A DNA stretch of 64,000 nucleotides from Methanomassiliicoccales archaeon (GCA_036504055.1 DASXVU010000020.1:1-64000); one strand, 5' to 3'. Counted from the first letter of the stretch, positions 34,319-43,398 are shown. Made by a program: numbers and translations. The notes: generated by a model not told the origin, from the letters alone.

Positions 34319-34582
34319 ATGGCGTTAAAGATCGAGGTTTTCACATCCACCTGCGCAAAATGCAAGATGCTGGACGTTGTGGTCAGAACTGCAGTGCAGG
34401 AAATGGAGATCGATGCCGACATAAAGAACGTTCATGATGCCATCCTCACCAAGGAAAGAGGGGTTTCCAGAGTCCCTGCCCTGTTCATCAATAACAAGCT
34501 GATCCTTGAAGGACGGGTACCGACAGTGACGGAAATGAAAGGCATAATCAAGGACGAGATGATGGACGCCACCTATGCTTGA
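34319..34582 (+). CDS. Small thioredoxin-like protein (CAKC)
   Basis: 87 residues, paralogous to the protein at 29204-29467 along its full length. It has redox motif STCAKC at residues 10-15 and cis-Pro region RVPALFINNKLILEG. The second residue between the cysteines is conserved Lys, the first changes from Gly to Ala, which should shift redox potential only modestly. AGAAGGG lies before the ATG at 34319. Presumed thiol-disulfide carrier. The neighbours (MFS transporter, zinc-ribbon protein) give no pathway clue. Confidence 0.85.
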   Translation: MALKIEVFTSTCAKCKMLDVVVRTAVQEMEIDADIKNVHDAILTKERGVSRVPALFINNKLILEGRVPTVTEMKGIIKDEMMDATYA

Positions 34583-34711
34583 CCTTCCCATACCTGGACT
34601 CCCGGATTACAGAAGAACATCCCTACTTCTTTTCAAACTGAACTATTGGAACCGGCGTTGACCTGGATTTTTCCAGATCCGATTTGGACGGTTCATATTC
34701 GATTGGGGCAC

Positions 34712-35278
34712 TCACCAATGGACCTTTGAACCGAACGTAGAGATAAGAAGGTCTCTCGAATCCTTATCGGTCGGGATCTGAAACCTCCTTGACCCGAGAT
34801 CCGTTTCGATGGTCAATAGGTACGACTGGTTTCCTTCCGTATCTTCCTCAGAGGAAATCTTGACCGATTTTACATCGGTCAACTTCAGTCGTTCGTTGGC
34901 CGTGGATTCCGCCAGAATAGTTTCCGGGTCCATCATAAGGTACCTTATGGAATATGCGCCCATTGTCTTTCGGTGCCGTTCTGGATCGAGAATTGCTCCA
35001 CCCATGAGCAGGGACCCGGATGCTCTTTGAATCCTTCCGGAATCCTCGTCCGTGACCTTGGCGAACAATAATCGCATTTTTGTGATGACCAGTGTGAAAA
35101 GTTTTCCCTCGTCCGGTCCATCCTTTGCCACGGCCAGGGGTATCACACCTTCGACCCTCTCATTTCCGGCATATCCAACGGTAGATTCATCGGCCTGGAC
35201 CTTTGAACCGCAGTAGGGGCAGAACATCATATCCTTGGCCATTTCCCTTCCGCAGGAATGGCACGTGTTCGATGTCAC
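34712..35278 (-). CDS. Zinc-ribbon protein with a PH-like C-terminal domain
   Basis: 188 residues starting at GTG 35278. A double zinc ribbon (CHSCGREMAKDMMFCPYCG) comes first, then a single beta-rich domain of about 140 residues with strands such as KLFTLVITKMRLLFAKV, KLTDVKSVKISSE and YLLTIETDLGSRRFQI. The strand order, ending in a helix (DSRDLLISTFG), resembles a pleckstrin-homology or bPH domain, though I cannot verify it. The frame is open far upstream, but that part is merely the other frame of the DUF6159 gene. Likely membrane-proximal, given its place beside membrane-protein genes. Confidence 0.7.
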   Translation of the reverse strand: MTSNTCHSCGREMAKDMMFCPYCGSKVQADESTVGYAGNERVEGVIPLAVAKDGPDEGKLFTLVITKMRLLFAKVTDEDSGRIQRASGSLLMGGAILDPERHRKTMGAYSIRYLMMDPETILAESTANERLKLTDVKSVKISSEEDTEGNQSYLLTIETDLGSRRFQIPTDKDSRDLLISTFGSKVHW

Positions 35279-35376
35279 GGAAAGGCAATTGCCCAGGGTC
35301 GGATAATTAATTGTCGGCCATAGTATGCAATTATTTGAATGGAGAAATGGAGGGGATACCCCCATTGTTCGTCTCT

Positions 35377-36189
35377 CTATAGTCTCCACGGATTTTGCAG
35401 GACCTGCTCGGAATAGTATTCCGACAGCTTCCCTGTGGTTCCATAACGGTAGAGGGCAGTGAGCAGGACGCCACTGACGGCCGTTGCCAGCACCGCCAAA
35501 CATAGCCAGTATAGGACGGCGATTATTATCCCTGTGACAATGGCGAACACACCGCCGATTACAATACCGATGATCAGTGGAACGAAACCGACCAGTGCCA
35601 GGAGGAAGAATATAAGACCGATCCCAAGGTTCGATATGAGCGCCTCTCCCCATGAGCTCTTCAGCACGGAGGCGCTGCGCTTGATCGCTTTGATGGGGCC
35701 CACCTGCTCGAAGGCGATTATCGGCACCACGAAGTAAGTTGCCACCGACCAGGCGAAACCGATCATTCCGACGATGATCCTGCCGATCGTTCCAGACTTG
35801 GAGCTGATCATCTGCAGCACCAGGCCAACCGTGGCCGACAATAAGGCCCATTCCAGGATGTACTTCAGGCGTGAGGAGGCCATCTTTATCCCGTAGGAAA
35901 AGGTCGGATCCCCTCCGTTCAGGCGCATCATGGCGCAAGACACAAGTGCCACATTGAAGAACACGACGATGAAAGCGGAAACGAAATAAAAGGCGATGAA
36001 GAATGCGGCCAACAGATATGTGTCGAGATTCTCCAGCCCGAAGGCAATGAAATAAACGCCGAAGAACGATGCGGCCATCAATATGAGGGCTATGCCCGAT
36101 ATGACGGGAAAGAGCAATATCTCCTTGTCCTTACCGATCACGCTGAAGCTGAGTTTCGTGAGCTGCCAACCTCTTGAGAGCCTTCCCAT
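35377..36189 (-). CDS. DUF6159 polytopic membrane protein
   Basis: The 270-residue protein has six strongly hydrophobic segments and an N-terminal amphipathic stretch (SRGWQLTKLSFSVIGKDKEILLFP) characteristic of the DUF6159/YciC-like group. It also has conserved AFEQVGPIKAIKRSASVLKSSWGEA between helices 4 and 5. No transport motif is known for this family. It lies between two other leftward genes with spacing near 100 bp and ends in TAG. Membrane organisation or lipid handling is possible but unproved. Confidence 0.75.
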   Translation of the reverse strand: MGRLSRGWQLTKLSFSVIGKDKEILLFPVISGIALILMAASFFGVYFIAFGLENLDTYLLAAFFIAFYFVSAFIVVFFNVALVSCAMMRLNGGDPTFSYGIKMASSRLKYILEWALLSATVGLVLQMISSKSGTIGRIIVGMIGFAWSVATYFVVPIIAFEQVGPIKAIKRSASVLKSSWGEALISNLGIGLIFFLLALVGFVPLIIGIVIGGVFAIVTGIIIAVLYWLCLAVLATAVSGVLLTALYRYGTTGKLSEYYSEQVLQNPWRL

Positions 36190-36311
36190 TTTGATACCCT
36201 ATTCGAGCGAAATGACCGTAGCTTTCCTTAATGGTTACTAGGTCAACTCCATTGGATGGAATATGCCGCCCTGCACAAAGGCGTATCGAGGCGACAGATG
36301 GGGCGCTGGGC

Positions 36312-37049
36312 TCAACCCCTGACCACAGTGTCCGCGTCGGGGTCGAACGGGTTGGTCCTGACCATCAGGGAAAAAAGGTAGGGATAGTTCTTTTGCAGGT
36401 GGCGGGTATGCATCAGCCATTCCCTCACCATCAGGGAGAATGCCCGGTTGACGTCATTGTTCAAATGGGAGATATCAGACGGAGGGGAAGCGGAGACGTC
36501 CTTCCGGTTCATCAACTCCTCCTGCACATGGAACAAGGCCAGCAACAGTTCGGTGAACCGCTCGTGTTCCAAGAGATTGGGGTTCTCCATCATTCCCAGA
36601 AGGAAGGTTCGCTTCTCCATCAGCAAGGGCTTGATTTCGGCCAAGGAATGTGCGTCCAGCATAAGGTCGATCTTCTCCTCAGCTAGCCTATGGACTGCGC
36701 GGTCGTAATCCTTGTCGGTCCAATCGGAACCGACGTGAAGGTCTCGACCGAAGGTTGGCAACCTTCTGCCGTTGTCAGTGACCAGATGGATGAGCGGCAT
36801 CCCCAGCTCACTGAAGAAAGCTCCTATGACCGTGCTCATCTTTCCGATCATGGCGTCCTTTTCCCTCCGGTCCAACAGCGATTGGATGATCAGGGTGACC
36901 AGCAGCACATTGATGAAAACGAAGGCCAGATCTCCGGTCGCATACATCAGCATGGTGTATAGGTTGTCGAAGATGAGATAATACGCCAGGTATGTGAGGG
37001 CGGACAGGACCAGCAGGCCTACACCCAAACGAGTCTGCCAGTATTTCAT
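36312..37049 (-). CDS. Hypothetical membrane-anchored protein
   Basis: 245 residues with two transmembrane helices near the N-terminus (about residues 8-28 and 40-58) followed by a soluble helical domain of ~180 residues rich in Leu, Glu and Arg. The block GAFFSELGMPLIHLVTD and the C-terminal NNDVNRAFSLMVREWLMHTRHLQ are distinctive. Similar two-TM-plus-helical proteins occur in methanogens, but I know no function. It is part of the long leftward cluster next to TPM and LemA genes. Confidence 0.68.
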   Translation of the reverse strand: MKYWQTRLGVGLLVLSALTYLAYYLIFDNLYTMLMYATGDLAFVFINVLLVTLIIQSLLDRREKDAMIGKMSTVIGAFFSELGMPLIHLVTDNGRRLPTFGRDLHVGSDWTDKDYDRAVHRLAEEKIDLMLDAHSLAEIKPLLMEKRTFLLGMMENPNLLEHERFTELLLALFHVQEELMNRKDVSASPPSDISHLNNDVNRAFSLMVREWLMHTRHLQKNYPYLFSLMVRTNPFDPDADTVVRG

Positions 37050-37165
37050 TGCTGGACCGCCATGTGAGGTTACCGAGGGATGTACAGGAGCACCTGGTTA
37101 ATTACCATATCGGGCGGAAGTCCCGAAAGGGCTTTTTGCAATGAACGATTTTCCTGGAATTGCGA

Positions 37166-37918
37166 TTAGAAACGTCCCTTCGAACCCCCGCCTCCGGTGC
37201 TGCCGCCCCCGAATCCGCCCCGTCCGCCCCTTCCGAAAAGCAAGCCGATCCAAAGGAAAGCCCTTCCCCGGGTGACGACCATCAGCGCGAGGAAGACCAC
37301 AACGGTGATCACCAGTTCCGTCCCGTTCAGAGGGATGAAGTCGATCGGATATGGACTCGGAGAGGGGCCTGGGTCAACATAGTTATTGGTCAGCTCCAGC
37401 CCGATCGAACAGACAAAGAGAGTGATGCCAGTGGAATAGTTGCCGGGAGCATCGAGGTATGGGATCAGATAGGAGTCCTGAAGTTCGGTCAGTTTAGCGC
37501 CGCTCAATATGCCCTCCACCCCTTTGCCGGTGACGACCCGCCAGCTCTTGTCCGCCGTGGATAGAACGAAAAGGACGCCGTTGTCCTTTCCTTTCTGACC
37601 GATGCCGTTCTTCTCAAACACCTTGATGGCCAGATCGTTGACCCCTACGTGAACCCTATTGTAGTCAGTGCCGTTCACGATCAGGACAGCCAGCTGGCAG
37701 GTGTTGTTCTGTTCTACGGCGTGGCAGAACTGGTCCAGATCGTTGTAGTCCGCTTCATCGAGCACGTATGTATCGTCAGTGACATAGTAGTCCAGCTTGG
37801 GGACCCAGCTCGTATCGTCAGCATTAGCTGGCTGTAGGATGATGAACGCACCGACGGCGAAGATGATCGCCATTACCATGATCACGACAATGGCGGCGAT
37901 CTTGGTGGAGCGGTTCAT
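37166..37918 (-). CDS. TPM-domain membrane protein with Gly-rich tail
   Basis: The 250-residue protein has an N-terminal signal-anchor (about residues 8-28), an extracellular TPM domain (about 35-175: YVLDEADYNDLDQF, QLAVLIVNGT, NGVLFVLSTADKSWRVVTGKGVEG), one transmembrane helix near 203-222 and a C-terminal tail of Gly/Ser repeats ending SKGRF. That architecture is the YgcG type. TPM proteins are commonly encoded beside LemA, as here (LemA stops 11 bp upstream), and are linked to membrane stress or protein quality control. It ends in TAA. Confidence 0.85.
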   Translation of the reverse strand: MNRSTKIAAIVVIMVMAIIFAVGAFIILQPANADDTSWVPKLDYYVTDDTYVLDEADYNDLDQFCHAVEQNNTCQLAVLIVNGTDYNRVHVGVNDLAIKVFEKNGIGQKGKDNGVLFVLSTADKSWRVVTGKGVEGILSGAKLTELQDSYLIPYLDAPGNYSTGITLFVCSIGLELTNNYVDPGPSPSPYPIDFIPLNGTELVITVVVFLALMVVTRGRAFLWIGLLFGRGGRGGFGGGSTGGGGSKGRF

Positions 37919-37929
37919 CCCAGACCCGT

Positions 37930-38517
37930 TCAGAGGTTAATCGCGGTACCATCGTTGATCCCGGTGCCCCAATAGGACTTGTCGCCGAAGCCGAACGTCC
38001 CTGCGAGCAGGTTGTTAGGGAAGGACCCGATGGCGGTGTTGTAATCCCTCACGGCCGTGTTGTAGTTCGTCCTGGAATAAGACAGCTGCTCTTCCTGGTT
38101 GACGATTTCGCCCATGTACTTACTGACCAGTGCATCGGCCTTCAGGTCAGGGTAGTTCTCCCAGGTCAGAACGATCTTGTTCAACTGGGAATCGAGCTGT
38201 TCGCTAGTGTTAGAAAGTTCAGCCGCAGAAGCTCCGCCTTTGGATTCGTTCATCCATTGTGATCTTAGAGCAGTGATGTTAGTGAGGAGACTGGACTCGT
38301 AGTTCATGTAGACACTGGTTTGATTTAGCATGGCCGGCAGAACGCTGATCTTTTTCGTGTAACTGTTCTTGATCTCCGACAGTTTCGCGTTAACGTTCTG
38401 GTCCTTCCCGACCAGTCCGTTGTATGCCAGGACCGTCCACAACAAGATGATGACGACAAGTCCGACCGCGATGATCTTGTAAATGATCTTTTTGTTGATG
38501 CCAGACCCATCTGCCAT
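37930..38517 (-). CDS. LemA family protein
   Basis: 195 residues with one N-terminal transmembrane helix (about 12-30) followed by the antiparallel helical LemA domain. It has family marks YNGLVGKDQNVNAKLSEIKNSYTKK, ENYPDLKAD and the YNTAVRDYNTAIGSFPNNLLAGTFGF block. LemA proteins are outward-facing, membrane-anchored and of unclear role, repeatedly paired with TPM and SPFH-type genes. Here both occur in the same cluster, which supports a shared membrane function. TGA stop; the zinc-ribbon gene upstream ends 80 bp before. Confidence 0.9.
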   Translation of the reverse strand: MADGSGINKKIIYKIIAVGLVVIILLWTVLAYNGLVGKDQNVNAKLSEIKNSYTKKISVLPAMLNQTSVYMNYESSLLTNITALRSQWMNESKGGASAAELSNTSEQLDSQLNKIVLTWENYPDLKADALVSKYMGEIVNQEEQLSYSRTNYNTAVRDYNTAIGSFPNNLLAGTFGFGDKSYWGTGINDGTAINL

Positions 38518-38597
38518 GACACGGAGTAGACTTTCGGTTATTATGAATCTTACCTGCTAAATTATGCTCCGGAGAAATGAAGTGTTTAGGGTTTCGG

Positions 38598-39185
38598 TCA
38601 GAAGGCCGGTACCAGCCCCTGCTGTGTGCTGACGAAGGGCAGGTAGATCAGTTTGGCATCGTGGACCGTAAGGGTGTAGTCAAGATACTGAAGGACGCCG
38701 GGCTTCTCCGCCTCGATCGTGACCACCACGAAATCCGCCATCTCCTTCGCCTCCTCTTGCCTCATTACCGTTGGCAGCCGGGGCACCGTACCGAAATCCA
38801 TCCGGGTGTTGTAAGGCGGGGGGTTAAGAGTGAAATCCATCGCCATGTTCTTGAACCGTTCTATCTCCATCTCCGACGCCGGCACCCATATGAAGAGATT
38901 CCCGGAATTGTCGCCCTCCCTGAACCAGCTGGTCAGCTTTTGGAATCCGCCTCCTTCTGAACGGACGTTGTTGATGACGACGGTGGAGTACATGCGCCAG
39001 AACGGCACGTAGACCCGGTCCTGGGGAGCGTTCTTGTTGAAATCCCCGATCTCGACATCCAAGACCTGGACTCCTCCGTTCCTGATGTGCATCGTGCCAC
39101 AGGTGGTGCAATAGAACACTGTGTCCTTCTGCTTCGAATAGATCGGATTCCCGCATTTGGGACACTTGACCTGGATCACCTGCAT
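38598..39185 (-). CDS. Zinc-ribbon protein, cluster member A
   Basis: 195-residue soluble protein. One zinc ribbon at the N-terminus (CPKCGNPIY ... CTTCG, spacing about 15) precedes a domain with FNKNAPQDRVYVPFWRMY, LFIWVPASEMEIERFKNMAMDFT and a C-terminal beta segment ending QGLVPAF. The pattern 'YVPFWR' is shared in spirit with the YIPFW and YFPIW motifs in the next two proteins, which suggests a common ancestral fold. There is no membrane helix. Its start overlaps the stop of member B (TGATG), so the two are translationally coupled. Family unknown to me. Confidence 0.72.
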   Translation of the reverse strand: MQVIQVKCPKCGNPIYSKQKDTVFYCTTCGTMHIRNGGVQVLDVEIGDFNKNAPQDRVYVPFWRMYSTVVINNVRSEGGGFQKLTSWFREGDNSGNLFIWVPASEMEIERFKNMAMDFTLNPPPYNTRMDFGTVPRLPTVMRQEEAKEMADFVVVTIEAEKPGVLQYLDYTLTVHDAKLIYLPFVSTQQGLVPAF

Positions 39186-40201
39186 CAGATGTCACCCCAG
39201 TTGTTGCCCCCGACGCGGCCCTGGGTCAATTGGGAGGCCACGTTCTTGAGGTCTCCCAGTTTGAACCCGCGGTCTGAGAAATCCCCCTCGGTTATCTCTG
39301 AACCTCCCCGGAAGAAAAGATAGGTCCCGACCATGATTATTAGCCCCACCACGAAACAACCTATCGCCACCTCCCCCGACGAGCTGGCCACAATGATGCC
39401 GGTCGCCCCCAGCAACCCCCCGATGGAAGTTCCCGCGGTGACCGCCAGGCTCTGGAAGAGCGGGTCGCCTGGGGCCCTTCCGGAAAGCACCGAACCGGTC
39501 ACGCCGTCCACGGTGTTCAGGTACATCCTATCGCGGTAGGTGTAGCGCACCACCCATATCGGATAATAGACCATGGACATGGATTCAGGGAAGACGTGCA
39601 CGTTCTCGAACGTGATGTGGGGCACATGGGCATCGGACCGGGCATTCGCCATCGCACTCTCTTTGGCATGGGCGAAGGCATCGTCCTTGCTGGTCGTCGA
39701 CTCGAACGTTGGGATCGTCTGGAAATCGGTGAGCGCCGTCTCCCCGTCAATGTTCCTCATCTTCCTTATTCCCAGGTCACCGGGGTCGCAGGCGATCTCG
39801 GAAAACCGGTAATCGCGGAGGATGAGCTCCTCCTTCGGGATGCGTTCAGTGTAGGTACGCTTGCCGTCGCTGTGTGTCCTCTCCTCATATCCGCATATCC
39901 ATCCAGCGACCCTGGTGGTTGTGCTCCAGAACGGGATATATATCGGATAGCATTCGGTGACCTGGCCGACCCTCTTGAGATCCCGTGCCTTGAATCCTTT
40001 CTTCCACCAGCTGGCGGAGGAAATGACGGCGGTCTCCCGGGTGATCATGTTCTTGAAGGATATCGTGGTCACCCCCGCGTCACCCTCGACGAAAAGCATC
40101 GACCCGCAATACTGGCAATTGACCGTGGTCTCGCCTTCGACCACCTTAATGGCCCCGCTGCATGCGGGACAGTTCAGACCGACTTCGATGCCCATTGTCA
40201 C
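39185..40201 (-). CDS. Zinc-ribbon membrane protein, cluster member B
   Basis: 338 residues. An N-terminal zinc ribbon (CPACSGAI ... CQYCGSML) is followed by a domain with SWWKKGFKARDLKRVGQVTECYPIYIPFWSTTT, CGYEER and VYYPIWVVRYTYRDRMYLNTVDGVTGSV. Two hydrophobic helices lie near 245-295, then a polar C-terminus. The repeated motif 'Y-P-I-(Y/W)' followed by a basic-aromatic strand also appears in member C. The start is GTG at 40201, overlapping the stop of member C (GTGA); ATG two codons later is possible. Presumably the ribbon domain faces the cytoplasm. No function can be assigned. Confidence 0.72.
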   Translation of the reverse strand: MTMGIEVGLNCPACSGAIKVVEGETTVNCQYCGSMLFVEGDAGVTTISFKNMITRETAVISSASWWKKGFKARDLKRVGQVTECYPIYIPFWSTTTRVAGWICGYEERTHSDGKRTYTERIPKEELILRDYRFSEIACDPGDLGIRKMRNIDGETALTDFQTIPTFESTTSKDDAFAHAKESAMANARSDAHVPHITFENVHVFPESMSMVYYPIWVVRYTYRDRMYLNTVDGVTGSVLSGRAPGDPLFQSLAVTAGTSIGGLLGATGIIVASSSGEVAIGCFVVGLIIMVGTYLFFRGGSEITEGDFSDRGFKLGDLKNVASQLTQGRVGGNNWGDI

Positions 40202-40953
40202 ATCCTCTTTGCCACGTAATAAGCGATCCCGAACACGGCCAGGACCGTGACCGCCATCAAAAGGACGGCGATGCCCAGATACTTCATGCTGTTCACCGCC
40301 GCCAGCAGCCCCTCCGCAATGAAGACCACGAAACCGACGATGGCCACCAGCAGATATGAGGCCGAACTTCGCGTGGGGAACTCTGAGGCGAAAACCTCTC
40401 CCGAGGTCGCGCTGACCACCACCTTGTAACGCTTCTGATCGAACACGTAGTCAATGGTCCAGATGGGGAAATAGACCAAAGCCTGTTCTTTCGGTTTGCC
40501 AGGCAGGTTGCTGAGGTACGTGGACATCTCGATGTCGGGTTTGATCAGCTCTGCCCCTCCGGTGTCGAACTTGTTGTCGAACACCTTCATGTCCCCGGCC
40601 GGGACCTTGAGGCTATGCAGTCCGGGCAACGTCGTGGAACCTGCCGGCTCCACCTGGACCTCCTCTATGCCATTGACGTCACGCTTGAAAAGGTAGACCG
40701 GGAAGTATTCCTTCTTCGCCCCCACCACCTGAGCGAACTTGTCCAGGTCCTTGGCCTTGGTCGGGCCGCTGGCCCAGCGCCTGAAAGTGCCGATGGCGTT
40801 GTTCTGGTCGATCATGAACGGGACCGCGTAATAGAACCCGGCCCCGCTCCGGTCGAGGTAGATCAACGATCCGCAGTAGGTGCACTGGACGAACTTATCC
40901 TTGGAGTCGAACTCCACCGGTGCCGCACACTTGGGACATTTGATGCTGGCCAT
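40198..40953 (-). CDS. Zinc-ribbon membrane protein, cluster member C
   Basis: The 251-residue protein is organised like member B: zinc ribbon (CPKCAAPVEF ... CTYCGSLIY), then a domain with RRWASGPTKAKDLDKFAQVVGAKKEYFPVYLFKR, ALVYFPIWTIDYVFDQKRYKVVVSATSGEVFASEFP, and two C-terminal transmembrane helices (about 200-245). The similarity in domain order and in the 'Y-F-P-(V/I)' and 'SGEV' motifs points to duplication of an ancestral gene. It lies 10 bp downstream of the SPFH gene and is coupled to member B. Similar proteins with unknown function are found beside SPFH genes in other microbes. Confidence 0.72.
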   Translation of the reverse strand: MASIKCPKCAAPVEFDSKDKFVQCTYCGSLIYLDRSGAGFYYAVPFMIDQNNAIGTFRRWASGPTKAKDLDKFAQVVGAKKEYFPVYLFKRDVNGIEEVQVEPAGSTTLPGLHSLKVPAGDMKVFDNKFDTGGAELIKPDIEMSTYLSNLPGKPKEQALVYFPIWTIDYVFDQKRYKVVVSATSGEVFASEFPTRSSASYLLVAIVGFVVFIAEGLLAAVNSMKYLGIAVLLMAVTVLAVFGIAYYVAKRM

Positions 40954-40963
40954 TGGGCGCCCC

Positions 40964-42085
40964 TCAGAAGGTCGTTCCGCACTCGGGGCAGAACTTTGCC
41001 GAACCAGGGGACTCCGTGCCGCACTTGGGGCACTTCTTGGTGGCCTTCATCGGGTTGCCGCACTCGGGGCAGAACTTGGCATCGGGGCTCACCTTGGCGC
41101 CGCACTTGGGGCAAGGGATCGTCTCGACGATCAGCTTGGTGCCGCATGAGTTGCAGAACTTGGCTCCCACGTCGTTCGCTGCGCCGCACTTCGGGCAGAG
41201 CAGGACCTGCTGAGGTGCGGGCGGCTGCGTCCCGGCTGCCGGCTGCTGCTGCGCGCTCCTCATGGCATCCACCATGGTGTAGCCCATGCCGATGCCTGCC
41301 CCCACGCCCACGCCGGCTGCGGCCGCCCCGCCGGAGGGGTTCGATGCCGCCTCCCGCATGGCCTGGCCGCTCTGATACTGGGCATAGTTCGTGCCGGTGA
41401 TCTGCATCGAGGCGCGTGTGTCCACCGCTTTCTGCACCTCGTCCGGCAGTGAGACATATAGCCCGGAGATCTTGTCGATGCCTACTCCATAAAGGGCGAA
41501 GTGGTCGTTGGTCTTGGACAGGACCACCTGCTCGATGTTGGGCAGGTTGCTGGCCAGGTCCGCCACCCCCATTCCCTGGTTCTTCATGTCGCCGAGGGCG
41601 GCATAGATCAGCAGCACCATCTGCTCCTTGATGCGCTCCTCGATCTCGGCGCTGGTGGCAAAGTTGAGCGTGCCCACGAACTGGTTCACGAAATTCTCCG
41701 GGTTGGAGACCTTGTACCTGAACTCGCCGAAGACCCTGAGGTTGACCATCCCGAACTCCTTGTCACGGAACTGGAACGGTTGTTTCGAACCGAACTTGCC
41801 GTCAAAGGCGCGTTTCTGCAGATAGATCAGTTCAGCCTGCTGCTGTGCACCGGACAATGCTTTGACCAGCTTGCCCACGATGGGGGCGTTCAGGTCGGTG
41901 AGCGCATACCTGTCCGGCCGGTCCATGTACGCCAGGACCTTCCCGTCCCGGTAGAATGCGGCGATCTCGTCCTCTCGGACGACCACGTTGTCGCCGTACT
42001 TGATGTTCCGGTTCATGCGGAACATGATGTTCAGACGCTTGTCCTGGTCCTCCCACTTGAAAGTGTCAGCGCCTATTAAGCTCAT
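40964..42085 (-). CDS. SPFH-domain protein with three C-terminal zinc ribbons (YdjI-like)
   Basis: 373 residues. Residues ~15-240 form an SPFH/band-7-like domain of the YdjI ('virion core protein') type, with DTFKWEDQDKRLNIMFRM, FGEFRYKVSNPENFVNQFVGT and YGVGIDKISGLYVSLPDEVQKAVDTRAS. An Ala/Gly/Gln-rich linker with a short hydrophobic stretch follows. The tail carries three tandem zinc-ribbon pairs of the form CPKCG-x10-12-C-x2-CG. SPFH proteins assemble into membrane microdomain scaffolds; the ribbons may be docking sites for the ribbon proteins A-C downstream (inference). The gene is tightly linked to its neighbours (6 and 10 bp). Confidence 0.83.
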   Translation of the reverse strand: MSLIGADTFKWEDQDKRLNIMFRMNRNIKYGDNVVVREDEIAAFYRDGKVLAYMDRPDRYALTDLNAPIVGKLVKALSGAQQQAELIYLQKRAFDGKFGSKQPFQFRDKEFGMVNLRVFGEFRYKVSNPENFVNQFVGTLNFATSAEIEERIKEQMVLLIYAALGDMKNQGMGVADLASNLPNIEQVVLSKTNDHFALYGVGIDKISGLYVSLPDEVQKAVDTRASMQITGTNYAQYQSGQAMREAASNPSGGAAAAGVGVGAGIGMGYTMVDAMRSAQQQPAAGTQPPAPQQVLLCPKCGAANDVGAKFCNSCGTKLIVETIPCPKCGAKVSPDAKFCPECGNPMKATKKCPKCGTESPGSAKFCPECGTTF

Positions 42086-42091
42086 TCAGAA

Positions 42092-42625
42092 TCACACTCC
42101 TATACCCATGATGATGGAGATGCGCTTGTCGAACTTCTCCTCGAAGCCGGTGATGCGCATCTTTACGTTCTTCAACTGTTCCGCGGTCCTGCCATCGTCA
42201 TTGTCGTCGATGGCGGTACGCAGTGACCCGATGGATTGCTCGACGAAATTGATGGTATCGACCATTCCCGCGTCGTACTCGTAGAGCATGTTCAGCTCCG
42301 GTACATTGATGCGTATGTCGGCCGAGATGCCTGAATATCCGGATTCACCGTGCGCCAACAGGCCCTCGACCTTCTTGTACTGGTTGATGATGCCGCCGAT
42401 CGGCTGAAGGTTCTTTGACAGGGGGTTGTTCGTGACCATTGTCTGCCGGAACTCCTCAAGCTCCTTGCGCTGGAGCGCGAGGCGTTTTCCGAGCTCCAGC
42501 CTCAGCATCTTGTCCGAGTCCCTAAGATCGTCCCTAAGCCTGTATCCGCGATACCCCGGGACCATGAGCTGGATCTTCTTGATCAATCCCCGGTCCTCCT
42601 CAACCTTCTGCCTGATGTCTGGCAT
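42092..42625 (-). CDS. Helical (coiled-coil) protein beside SPFH gene
   Basis: 177-residue, strongly helical and charged protein (KMLRLELGKRLALQRKELEEFRQTM; MVDTINFVEQSIGSLRTAIDD; LKNVKMRITGFEEKFDKRIS). No cysteines or membrane segments until a short hydrophobic C-terminus (IMGIGV). The layout is reminiscent of PspA-like or cytoskeletal adaptor proteins, yet I recognise no family. The ATG at 42625 follows GAGGTTCACC and is preferred over one five codons earlier. It probably forms one transcription unit with the SPFH gene 6 bp downstream. Confidence 0.7.
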   Translation of the reverse strand: MPDIRQKVEEDRGLIKKIQLMVPGYRGYRLRDDLRDSDKMLRLELGKRLALQRKELEEFRQTMVTNNPLSKNLQPIGGIINQYKKVEGLLAHGESGYSGISADIRINVPELNMLYEYDAGMVDTINFVEQSIGSLRTAIDDNDDGRTAEQLKNVKMRITGFEEKFDKRISIIMGIGV

Positions 42626-42699
42626 GGTGAACCTCCTCAATCGGGGTTATAGCGTTAGCTAGACTATTAAAATGTCGTCCCCCGACGGGACCTGGATAA

Positions 42700-43398
42700 T
42701 CAGGGTATGGTGGTGATCACCTTCTCCTTGCTCAGGAACCTTGCCAGGTAGAAGGTGAAGGTCAGCATCCCTGCCGCCACCAGGAACATGACCAGCAGCA
42801 TCAGGACGGTGATAGAGCCAGAACCGCCCACCAGCTGTCCTACAACCGTGATACCGATGAACAGTCCCAGGAACGTGAATATCCCGATCACCGTGTTCTC
42901 CTTCATGCCCAGAAGCAGTTGCGCGTATCCTATCAGGCCGACCACCGCTGCCGTGAACAGGGGGACCGTGACCACGATATGAACCAGGATGATCGCTGAT
43001 GGGACCAGGAGGACGCCCGCCGACATGCTGGCCAACGATATGACGAACGTTATCGAAATGAGCGAGGCGAGATATGCCACGACCGAGACGCCGATCAGCT
43101 TTCCCATCCATATGGAGCGGAGGTCCAGGGGCGTGCACAGCAGCGTCTCGATGACTCCATCTTTCTTCTCGTTGGAGAACACGGTCCCGGTCAGCAGGTA
43201 ACCCATCAAGGCCCCCAGCATCGGGGCCAGGTAGAACAGCTGCCTGGTCAGTGATTCTGACGTCAGACCGATCGTGGATTGACCGTTCAATAGGCCGAAC
43301 CAAAGAGCGAAGAATATCGTGGATATCACCGTCCCTCGGGAGGACGTTATCTCATGCATCTCCTTGAGAGCAACTATTTTCACCTGGTTCCAGTTCAC
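42700..43398 (-). CDS. ABC-2 type transporter permease
   Basis: 232 residues with six transmembrane helices and the typical ABC-2 exporter start, a short amphipathic segment (KIVALKEMHEITSSRGTVIS) before helix 1 and the cytoplasmic block SNEKKDGVIETLLCTPLDLRSIWMGKLIG between helices 2 and 3. The start is GTG 43398, overlapping the ATPase stop (GTGA). With the ATPase it forms a simple exporter, similar to Nat/CcmB-like systems that remove drugs, lipids or Na+. Cargo unknown. It may share transcripts with the SPFH cluster (75 bp downstream). Confidence 0.85.
   Translation of the reverse strand: MNWNQVKIVALKEMHEITSSRGTVISTIFFALWFGLLNGQSTIGLTSESLTRQLFYLAPMLGALMGYLLTGTVFSNEKKDGVIETLLCTPLDLRSIWMGKLIGVSVVAYLASLISITFVISLASMSAGVLLVPSAIILVHIVVTVPLFTAAVVGLIGYAQLLLGMKENTVIGIFTFLGLFIGITVVGQLVGGSGSITVLMLLVMFLVAAGMLTFTFYLARFLSKEKVITTIP

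Noticed and set aside
34712-35938. Extended 408-residue form of the zinc-ribbon protein
   Set aside because: The upstream two-thirds is another reading frame of the DUF6159 gene. The real protein begins at the GTG before the zinc ribbon.
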